A stretch of 34,797 bases of DNA from IMG/VR virus record IMGVR_UViG_3300044625_001881, positions 1 to 34,797 of that record; one strand, written 5' to 3'. This document shows positions 29,883-34,797 of this stretch, in pieces (the first letter of the stretch is position 1; each line of letters starts with the position of its first letter). The notes beneath the pieces were generated by a model that was given only the letters and a program-made list of their open reading frames with translations, did no database searches and was not told where the DNA came from. Source of the DNA: a virus. The position numbers were made by a program, and so were the translations under genes.

Positions 29883-30733
29883 TATTGAACTATTCCATTT
29901 TCTATAATAAAATTTCTTACATTCCCATCATTTTCTATTATCGCAAAACCGTGATTGCTATTCGAATGCGGCATATAATTCATAACTAATTTACACAAGC
30001 AACCAATCGAATAACACTTTATAAATTTATTTTCTAAACTCCTACCAGTTGAAAAACTTGTTCTATGCACGTGACCAATAACAGTATCTGATAGAGTTTT
30101 TAATAATAAAGTACGAGCCGGATTAATGCCTCCGCTAACTTTAAATTCATGTCCATGAGCTATAAAAGTTTTCCCAACTTTCATAAATTGCCCTGACTCC
30201 ACGAATTCAATATTTAACTCGTCAAATTTCAATAATGCCGGCCACGTAATTAGTTCCTGAACGGCGTCCGCATTTTTTATCAAGTATGCTTGCAACCTGT
30301 CTTCGTGGTTCCCAACTTTAAAAATAATTCTTGCATCTGGGAATTCACTTCTTAATCCTCTTAAAAATTGCCTAGTTAATTCCAGTTCTAACAAAAATTT
30401 AGGAGCATCCGGCTCTTGTGGATGTCTACTTAATTTATGGCAATCAATTACATCGCCATTAAGAACAATATTAATGCATTTTTCACGCTTTGCTGCCTGT
30501 ATTGCGGACTTCAAAGCAATGATATCGTGAGAACCAAAATGAATATCACAAAATACCGCTGTTTTGCCTTCAATCCTTACAAGGCTATAAGATTGGTCAC
30601 GACCGTCTGGCATTGCATCAAGCCAATCCATAGGGACGTCTGGGCTTGCAATACCTCGCATCTTGTAAATTACCTCCGCCTCGTCTAATTTTAGACGGTG
30701 GCGAATAGTGTGCTTTGTTTCACGATAGCTCAA
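29882..30733 (-). CDS. Calcineurin-like metallophosphoesterase
   Basis: The 283-residue protein shows the full metallophosphoesterase motif set: Asp63-x-His65 in CDIHFGSHD, Asp94 in LNGDVID, GNHED at 141-145, then AHGHEF and GHVHRTSF for the second metal. Such enzymes hydrolyse phosphomonoesters or diesters, and in phages they are linked with DNA ends or nucleotide turnover. The start is a TTG at 30733, two bases after the previous stop, because no ATG lies nearby; the next Met is residue 25. A longer protein is excluded by a stop. It could act with the kinase of the nearby modification cassette, but this is only positional. Confidence 0.8.
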   Translation of the reverse strand: MSYRETKHTIRHRLKLDEAEVIYKMRGIASPDVPMDWLDAMPDGRDQSYSLVRIEGKTAVFCDIHFGSHDIIALKSAIQAAKREKCINIVLNGDVIDCHKLSRHPQEPDAPKFLLELELTRQFLRGLRSEFPDARIIFKVGNHEDRLQAYLIKNADAVQELITWPALLKFDELNIEFVESGQFMKVGKTFIAHGHEFKVSGGINPARTLLLKTLSDTVIGHVHRTSFSTGRSLENKFIKCYSIGCLCKLVMNYMPHSNSNHGFAIIENDGNVRNFIIENGIVQ

Positions 30734-30735
30734 GA

Positions 30736-30921
30736 TTAAGACAACCCAAGTGGGGAATCAACTGGTTCTACAATAGGAATTTCCAACAACATAACCAATG
30801 CATCTTCATGATTGATATTCTTATCTACACATATCCCTCTGTAATTGCCTTCATTATCTATGAAGTGATAAGTTATAATATTTAAATTGCTAGTGTCGCT
30901 AGTATGTGAAAATTTTAACAT
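30736..30921 (-). CDS. Small hypothetical protein
   Basis: This 61-residue frame starts at ATG 30921, one base after the stop of the fibre gene and two bases before the metallophosphoesterase start. The sequence is a mix of strands (LNIITYHFIDNEGNYRGICVDKN) and a short acidic C-terminus (IPIVEPVDSPLGL). There is no membrane segment or known motif. Tight spacing supports a real gene; the function is unknown. Confidence 0.55.
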   Translation of the reverse strand: MLKFSHTSDTSNLNIITYHFIDNEGNYRGICVDKNINHEDALVMLLEIPIVEPVDSPLGLS

Positions 30922-30922
30922 A

Positions 30923-31828
30923 TTAATCTATTTTAAATATTCTTAAACATGAACCTGAATACAAAGTTATATTACCGTTATCAAAAGCATAATAACCAAC
31001 TTTAAAAGTTGCGCCCGCTGAAAGAACCGCAATTCCAAATGCTTTGCCGAATGTTCGTGTATTAAATGATGAAATTTGCGCACACCATTGTCCGACCATA
31101 TCTCGCCCGCCTGAATTCCAATTACTCGCAGTTCCCGTTCCTGAAGTTGCACCATTTATATCAAATCTTGTTGCACCCCCCGCACTTTGAAATATTGCAT
31201 CTAATTCCCATGAATACGTACCCGCTGTTGTTACTGTTATGGATAAGTGAGAGTCATAAGCAAAAGTCGGATTCGTTGTGTATATAGTTTCGTTTGATGG
31301 TTTTACTACTGATTGAGTTGGGTACGAGCCACCGCCACCCCCACCGCTTGCACTCAGTGTAGTTCCTGACATTGTTAAACCACTTCCAAGAGTAATAGCA
31401 GTAACAGTACCAGAGCTTGATGAAGTACCTACTAATTGAGATGAACTTTGAGAAGCAAGTTTGGATAATGTGATACCAGCAGAATTCGAAATACTTGTGT
31501 TTGTGATTGCGCCTGATTGTATCTTTGATTCTGTAATAGTATTAGTTGCAATTTTTGAACCTGTCACCACTGAATTATCAATAGTCCACGTTGTACCTGA
31601 ACCGCTTACCGTTATATCGCCCTTATCACCATCAGAAACGCTGCTCGATGCATTAAGTGTCGTACCCGATATGCTTAAGCCTGTGCCGAGTGTTATATCC
31701 TGATAATTACCGCCACCATTTCCTGAACCCCTTCCTATCAATACAGATTCCGAAGTTGCATTTTGTATTTTATCAAACGTAACCGCATCATCTTTTATTT
31801 GCGTTGTCTTAATTGAAGTCGTAGGCAT
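30923..31828 (-). CDS. Tail or collar fibre protein with jelly-roll-like head
   Basis: The 301-residue protein is read from ATG 31828 behind AAGGTG, two codons into the open frame. The N-terminus (IKTTQIKDDAVTFDKI) resembles that of the next fibre gene, suggesting a shared attachment site. Two copies of a short motif (LGTGLSISGTTLNAS at about 50 and LGSGLTMSGTTLSAS at about 147) and an alternating 'ITNTSISNSAGITLSKLAS' run are typical of beta-stranded phage fibres. A Gly-rich hinge of six Gly separates a C-terminal domain with TTAGTYSWELDAIF and FGKAFGIAVLSAG, like C1q/TNF-type trimer heads. It probably contacts the host surface. Confidence 0.65.
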   Translation of the reverse strand: MPTTSIKTTQIKDDAVTFDKIQNATSESVLIGRGSGNGGGNYQDITLGTGLSISGTTLNASSSVSDGDKGDITVSGSGTTWTIDNSVVTGSKIATNTITESKIQSGAITNTSISNSAGITLSKLASQSSSQLVGTSSSSGTVTAITLGSGLTMSGTTLSASGGGGGGSYPTQSVVKPSNETIYTTNPTFAYDSHLSITVTTAGTYSWELDAIFQSAGGATRFDINGATSGTGTASNWNSGGRDMVGQWCAQISSFNTRTFGKAFGIAVLSAGATFKVGYYAFDNGNITLYSGSCLRIFKID

Positions 31829-31837
31829 TATCACACC

Positions 31838-32659
31838 TTATTTTATATAATCAACAGTTAATATATCAGACGACGTCGGGGCGCTGCTAAGTGTAATTGT
31901 CGCACCTGATATTGTGTAATCATTACCGACACCACTTCGCAATCTAATTCCATTTAAATATGGCTTGACCTTGTTTGTTACTGGTGTAAAAGCTAACGTA
32001 AAAGTTGTATTCAGTCCATTTAAACTTCCAGATGGAATTTCCTCAAATACAAAGTTCGCAGACGTCATTCCAGCAGCGTTATCCTGAACATATGTAACTG
32101 CAGTGACATCCAATGTACCGCCACTATTTGACGTGCAAAAAAATCTAGTATCAGCTAATGTAGTACCATTTTCTACATATACCAATGAGCCTGTTAACTC
32201 ATTATATGTATCACTATCTGCTGCCCTTGTTAATGGTGTACCTAATCCATTATATACATAAATACCATTATATTGCGAACTGCTTTGATTTTTTAATAGT
32301 ATTCTATCGCCGTTAGTCAACGAATGCCCGTCAATAGTAGACGATGGTAAATTTATACTAATCTCCGCCGTAGACGCCGCGTGAACCGTTCTATACTTAT
32401 ATAATGTAGATAAATTACTTATCAAAGTATCTACATAAGATTTATTCGCAGCATCTGTACTGTTATTCGGCGATGCGACATTTGTTATATATTGATTTCC
32501 TACGCTTATTGAGCCCGTAAACGCCACAGAGCCGTCTTTCTTTATAAAGTTTGAACCGTCTGCCAATTTAGATGATGCAATATTTGCACCGGCTGCAATT
32601 TTACTATTATCTATTGCATTATCTTTTATTTGCCTTCCAGCAATTTGTGTTTCTGCCAT
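31838..32659 (-). CDS. Tail fibre-like protein with PSGSLNG module
   Basis: The 273-residue protein starts at ATG 32659. It has the N-terminal run RQIKDNAIDNSKIAAGANIASSKLADG, then TNVASPNNSTDAANKSYVDT, a segment well known from tail fibres of many phages, then a GDRILLKNQSSSQYNGIYVY strand block, and a C-terminal EEIPSGSLNGLNTTFTLAF...KPYLNGIRLRSG...YTISGATITLSSAPTSSD module. The latter is a small beta domain also found in the preceding gene. It should be a fibre or appendage of the virion. No receptor-binding end is certain. Confidence 0.65.
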   Translation of the reverse strand: MAETQIAGRQIKDNAIDNSKIAAGANIASSKLADGSNFIKKDGSVAFTGSISVGNQYITNVASPNNSTDAANKSYVDTLISNLSTLYKYRTVHAASTAEISINLPSSTIDGHSLTNGDRILLKNQSSSQYNGIYVYNGLGTPLTRAADSDTYNELTGSLVYVENGTTLADTRFFCTSNSGGTLDVTAVTYVQDNAAGMTSANFVFEEIPSGSLNGLNTTFTLAFTPVTNKVKPYLNGIRLRSGVGNDYTISGATITLSSAPTSSDILTVDYIK

Positions 32660-32661
32660 TA

Positions 32662-32955
32662 TTATGCCTTGTTATAATTTGTTCTAATAACATCGCCAAT
32701 AGATGGCGAATAAGTAAAATTTATAGTATTATTGCCAAATGTAGTAAAATCAATATTTTTAGTAGCTTGTATTCCATTCACAAACACTTCAACTGATTCA
32801 GGAATAAATGCATAAGAACTAGCAAAAGTTGCGTTTATACCGTTTATAGAGCCTGATGGCTGCTCACCAATAATAGATGGGATTGTAGCTGTTAAGCCGC
32901 CATTCCATTGAACTTTTACATAATTTCCTACGGTTGATATATCGATTAGACTCAT
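32662..32955 (-). CDS. Small virion protein with the same PSGSING module
   Basis: The 97-residue protein overlaps the upstream gene by ATGA. Most of it (about 33-97) is one copy of the EQPSGSINGINATFASSYAF...EVFVNGIQ...INFTYSPSIGDVIRTNY module, whose strand order equals the C-terminal domain of the next gene. It may be an adaptor between the fibre and the tail, or a decoration protein. The module sharing is clear from the residues; the role is inferred. Confidence 0.55.
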   Translation of the reverse strand: MSLIDISTVGNYVKVQWNGGLTATIPSIIGEQPSGSINGINATFASSYAFIPESVEVFVNGIQATKNIDFTTFGNNTINFTYSPSIGDVIRTNYNKA

Positions 32956-33290
32956 ATTGATACCCTTTCTAATATTTGTAAATCACCTCGAATCCAACTA
33001 ACAGTTTCGCCAGTTGCAAAAGTAATTTTTATATCATATTTTAATAAATCTTGTGGACTAAGTATTGCAGTATTATCGTCGGTGAGTGATAGCATGAATA
33101 TTCCAGATGTTGCCGGAATATCAATTGTACTTACAAATGTAAATTTAAGAATGTTTGTTTGCTTGTCTCTACATTGAGATACTATTGTCGCACCGGTTAA
33201 ATCAAATGGAACGTCACTATTATCTACAATTTTAAAAACCTGTTTAAAGGTTTCACCGACTCGAATTTTTATGTTATGTTTATCCCTCAT
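32952..33290 (-). CDS. Small baseplate-like or fibre-base protein
   Basis: The 112-residue protein is read from ATG 33290 behind GGAG, overlapping the holin-like gene end by 11 bases; the upstream TTG is not needed. It contains IRVGETFKQVFKIVDNSDVPFDLTGATIVSQCRD and FATGETVSWIRGDLQIL, a beta-sandwich of the type found in the N-terminal part of baseplate upper proteins (BppU-like) or 'fibre base' proteins, with 'F-D-L-T-G-(A)-x-(I/V)' as the most recognisable piece. It starts the run of four fibre genes and likely links them to the virion. Confidence 0.55.
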   Translation of the reverse strand: MRDKHNIKIRVGETFKQVFKIVDNSDVPFDLTGATIVSQCRDKQTNILKFTFVSTIDIPATSGIFMLSLTDDNTAILSPQDLLKYDIKITFATGETVSWIRGDLQILERVSI

Positions 33291-33492
33291 TAACTTCTCC
33301 AAACATTTGGCTTATAAAAGTTCCTAATATTGTCATAATTAGACAAAATAAACTAATTTTAGGATATTCCATTATATATGCAATTCCAGCACCGGCCGTT
33401 CCAGATGCAGCCAAGGCAACCCCAAGTCGCTTCATGGCCGCTGGTGTTGTAAGTTTAATCCCTTTTAATCCAAAAACAACTTTTTTTTTCAT
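33280..33492 (-). CDS. Two-pass small membrane protein, holin candidate
   Basis: The 70-residue protein starts at ATG 33492 (ATGA overlap with the preceding stop). A basic N-terminus (MKKKVVFGLKGIKLTTPAAMKRLG) is followed by a hydrophobic helix at about 24-42 (VALAASGTAGAGIAYIM), a short loop with a Pro and a second helix at about 46-64 (ISLFCLIMTILGTFISQMF), ending in EVNEG. The form, with 'TPAAMKR-G' before the first helix, resembles a small holin-like protein seen in Bacteroidetes phages. It is the second gene of the late operon and, with the early membrane proteins near the endolysin, one of several holin candidates. Confidence 0.6.
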   Translation of the reverse strand: MKKKVVFGLKGIKLTTPAAMKRLGVALAASGTAGAGIAYIMEYPKISLFCLIMTILGTFISQMFGEVNEG

Positions 33493-33791
33493 TCGTGGCC
33501 TTTAGTTTGAGCAACTATCATAAATAATTGGTCTAATCTGGCATTTAATTGAGTTCCCAGCTCTCTAATAGCCTCTGTATTCTTAGTCTCGGCCTCTTCA
33601 AGCTCCCGAACCCTACGCTCAATATGAGCGACCTCAAAGGCTTTTGAAGTTGATTCCCTAATTACGTTAGAGATTACCCTAGCCAGTTCAGCATCCTTCT
33701 TATTAAGGTATTTAAATAGGAAAAAAGACAACGAGACTATAGATACAAGGCTTGCGAGTATGTTTTTTGCGAAATCAAATATATCAAACAT
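33489..33791 (-). CDS. Membrane-anchored coiled-coil protein, first late gene
   Basis: The 100-residue protein is read from ATG 33791; the frame upstream to 33842 would run through the leader hairpin. A hydrophobic N-terminal helix (about 9-28, ILASLVSIVSLSFFLFKYL) is followed by a long charged coiled-coil (about 32-95), for example AHIERRVRELEEAETKNTEAIRELGTQL with heptad-like spacing. The shape is like that of haemolysin XhlA-type or inner-membrane spanin (Rz-like) proteins of phage lysis modules, next to a holin-like gene. The first late gene being a lysis accessory gene is plausible. No sequence family is certain. Confidence 0.55.
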   Translation of the reverse strand: MFDIFDFAKNILASLVSIVSLSFFLFKYLNKKDAELARVISNVIRESTSKAFEVAHIERRVRELEEAETKNTEAIRELGTQLNARLDQLFMIVAQTKGHE

Positions 33792-33812
33792 TTTTATTGC
33801 ATATTTATTAAA

Positions 33813-33847
33813 ACACAAAGGGAGGACGGAGAAACCTCCCAATGTGT
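33813..33847. repeat. Stem-loop in the late-operon leader
   Basis: GGGAGG (33820-33825) and CCTCCC (33835-33840) form a 6-base stem with a 9-base loop. After a 2-by-2 internal loop, ACACA (33813-33817) and TGTGT (33843-33847) extend it by five more pairs. It lies 22 bases before the first late gene on its transcribed side. On the minus strand it is followed by TTTTAATAA, so it could be a leader structure, an attenuator or a weak terminator. Confidence 0.6.
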
Positions 33848-33857
33848 CCGGAGAATA

Positions 33858-33880
33858 GAATGAGAGTCATTCAATTTGAA
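33858..33880. promoter_or_regulatory. Overlapping palindromes in the divergent control region
   Basis: GAATGA-GAG-TCATTC (33858-33872) is a perfect 6-3-6 inverted repeat, and TTCAA-T-TTGAA (33870-33880) is a perfect 5-1-5 repeat overlapping it. They lie between the late-leader hairpin and the first early promoter, the place for operators controlling the early/late switch. A 15-codon open frame (ATG 33860, GGAG at 33850, stop 33907) runs through them and could be a leader peptide. No regulator is assigned. Confidence 0.4.
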
Positions 33881-33946
33881 ATTAAAGATTTATATGCACT
33901 TTTTTAAAATATGGGAAAACTTTTTTTTATTTTTTTTAGAAATAAT

Positions 33947-33977
33947 TTGGTTTCTATCAAAAAACGCTTTATATTTG
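33947..33977 (+). promoter_or_regulatory. Bacteroidetes-type promoter 1
   Basis: TTGG (33947-33950), a 19-base spacer and TATATTTG (33970-33977) match the Bacteroidetes sigma-factor consensus (TTTG or TTG near -33 and TAnnTTTG near -7). The first small gene begins 41 bases later. The same elements with equal spacing recur at 34230 and 34543. Confidence 0.85.
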
Positions 33978-34017
33978 TACCAACAAATTAAAACAATAAT
34001 AAACAAGGAAGAACAAA

Positions 34018-34203
34018 ATGAAAAAGCAAATGTCAGTAAGAGATTTAAGAAGAGTATTATTTTTATCAGATAGTTTTGCTATAGTAAACACAGTAGAGAT
34101 GACAAACAAAGAAGCAAGAGATTTCTTTTATAACTTTGATAATCAAGACAAAATAGTTAATGTTTTCGAAACAGAAAATTGTGTAAGCGTTTGGTATTTA
34201 TAA
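34018..34203 (+). CDS. Small early protein, paralogue A1
   Basis: The 61-residue protein is read from ATG 34018 behind a Bacteroidetes-type promoter and a conserved AACAAATTAA leader. It carries MKKQMSVRDLRRVL, a 'FAIVNTVEMTNKEARDF' segment and NQDKIVNVFETENCVSVWYL at the C-terminus. The last part is nearly identical to that of the protein encoded at 34614, so the two are paralogues of one family. No domain was recognised. Very early expression from its own promoter suggests a host-takeover or anti-defence role. Confidence 0.75.
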   Translation: MKKQMSVRDLRRVLFLSDSFAIVNTVEMTNKEARDFFYNFDNQDKIVNVFETENCVSVWYL

Positions 34204-34229
34204 AAAAATTGAAAAATTAAAAAAAAAGT

Positions 34230-34260
34230 TTGGTTTCTATTTAAAATTATTTTATATTTG
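34230..34260 (+). promoter_or_regulatory. Bacteroidetes-type promoter 2
   Basis: TTGG (34230-34233), a 19-base spacer and TATATTTG (34253-34260) repeat the elements of promoter 1. It follows a long A-run after the previous gene and lies 40 bases before ATG 34301. Confidence 0.85.
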
Positions 34261-34300
34261 TACTAACAAATTAACATTATAACAAACAAGGATTAAAAAA

Positions 34301-34525
34301 ATGAAAAACGAAATGACGTTAAGAGAAAAAAGAGAGTTAATTGTTAGTAATCCAGCAAAGGCATTTCATGAGTTTATTACTGCGGAAAACTATCAAATGT
34401 TTAGTGCCATTACAATGGCAGCGGATACAACACTTATTGAAGTTGTAGGATGCTTCACAACTGAAAATTCAATAAAAGCGAAGAAAAATGCAATGCTTGT
34501 AATGGTGAATTTAGAATTAATTTAA
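34301..34525 (+). CDS. Small early protein with related N-terminus
   Basis: The 74-residue protein starts at ATG 34301, behind the second promoter and a leader nearly identical to that of its neighbours. Its first residues (MKNEMTLREKREL) echo those of the flanking paralogues (MKKQMSVRDLRRV), but the rest (AFHEFITAENYQMFSAITMAADTTLIEVV) differs. It could be a diverged family member or another gene in a shared expression cassette. No domain or membrane helix is seen. Confidence 0.7.
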   Translation: MKNEMTLREKRELIVSNPAKAFHEFITAENYQMFSAITMAADTTLIEVVGCFTTENSIKAKKNAMLVMVNLELI

Positions 34526-34542
34526 AAAATTTTATTTTTTAC

Positions 34543-34573
34543 TTGGTTTCTATCAAAAAACATTTTATATTTG
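34543..34573 (+). promoter_or_regulatory. Bacteroidetes-type promoter 3
   Basis: TTGG (34543-34546), a 19-base spacer and TATATTTG (34566-34573) form the third copy. It drives the gene at 34614 and, if the map is circular, the early operon through the window start. Confidence 0.85.
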
Positions 34574-34613
34574 TACTAACAAATTAACATTATAACAAAC
34601 AAAGGAAAACAAA

Positions 34614-34797
34614 ATGAAAAAGCAAATGACAGTAAGAGACTTAAGAAAAGTTTTAGTTTGGTCTGAAAAATTCGCAATCGTTAATACGTTTGAACTAACA
34701 AATAGAGAAGCAAGAAACCTCTTTGCAGATTTTGATAATCAAGATAAAATTGTAAATGTATTTGAAAATGAAAATTGTGTTAGTGTATGGTATCTAT
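34614..34797 (+). CDS. Small early protein, paralogue A2, cut by window end
   Basis: The frame from ATG 34614 gives 61 residues (MKKQMTVRDLRKVLVW to the ending CVSVWYL) and then a single T at the last base. Its paralogue at 34018 has the same length and ends in the same VSVWYL, so the T is almost surely the first base of the stop codon. The window's first two bases are AA, which would complete TAA if the sequence is circular. The function is unknown. Confidence 0.75.
   Translation, partial: MKKQMTVRDLRKVLVWSEKFAIVNTFELTNREARNLFADFDNQDKIVNVFENENCVSVWYL

Noticed and set aside
33860-33907. 15-codon open frame with its own GGAG as a gene
   Set aside because: Too short to support as a protein-coding gene on sequence alone; noted only as a possible leader peptide within the control region.
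1-34797. tRNA genes
   Set aside because: No cloverleaf-like stretch with a TTC-A/G loop and CCA-type acceptor was noticed on either strand; coding density leaves almost no room.

Overview
The window reads as an essentially complete genome, about 34.8 kb, of a long-tailed (siphovirus-type) tailed phage of a Bacteroidetes (Bacteroidota) host. Three things point to that host: three promoters of the Bacteroidetes type (TTGG, 19-base spacer, TATATTTG) near the right end; a DUF3127 OB-fold protein, a family typical of this phylum; and a strongly AT-rich genome. No integrase or lysogeny repressor was recognised, so a lytic life style is likely. The two window ends are compatible with a circular or circularly permuted map: the last base would begin the stop codon of a 61-codon gene, and the first two bases (aa) would complete it as TAA.

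Layout. (1) 33.95-34.8 kb and, if circular, on through 1-9.56 kb, plus strand: an early operon. It holds tandem promoter-driven small genes, the anti-restriction gene ardA, a Sak4-like ATPase with a RecB/Cas4-like nuclease, a replication module (initiator-like protein with an extraordinary G-tract, a stand-alone DnaA domain IV, and a T7/Twinkle-type primase-helicase), two further nuclease-like genes, a GH19 endolysin whose frame is interrupted by one base, small membrane proteins, a DUF3127 protein and a glycosyltransferase. It ends at an intrinsic terminator at 9639-9676. (2) 33.79-9.68 kb, minus strand: one long late operon. In transcription order it holds a TM/coiled-coil protein, a holin-like protein, four fibre or baseplate proteins, a metallophosphoesterase, a probable DNA base hypermodification cassette (ParB-like, P-loop kinase, TET/JBP-like dioxygenase), small and large terminase, portal fused to a MuF domain, prohead protease, HK97-fold capsid, head-tail connectors, a glycosyltransferase, major tail protein, a terminator/attenuator, a methyltransferase, tail assembly chaperones joined by a probable +1 frameshift, tape measure protein and tail-tip proteins. 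The two operons diverge from about 33.79-33.95 kb and converge near 9.6 kb.

How it fits together. The initiator-like and DnaA-IV-like proteins probably load the primase-helicase at a phage origin, for which the G-tract or the inverted repeat before it are candidates. Sak4, the nuclease and DUF3127 form a recombination and single-strand DNA set. No DNA polymerase is encoded, so host polymerase is presumably used. DNA appears to be defended in two ways: by the ArdA DNA mimic, and by probable post-replicative base modification (dioxygenase, kinase, ParB, possibly two glycosyltransferases).

The most interesting signals are the TET/JBP-kinase-ParB cassette next to the terminase, the apparent complete absence of GATC with enrichment of CCGG, the six-run G-tract inside the initiator-like gene, the start-less tail-chaperone frame at a TTT-CGC site, and the homopolymer frame break in the endolysin. 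All family assignments are from reading motifs; no database search was possible.
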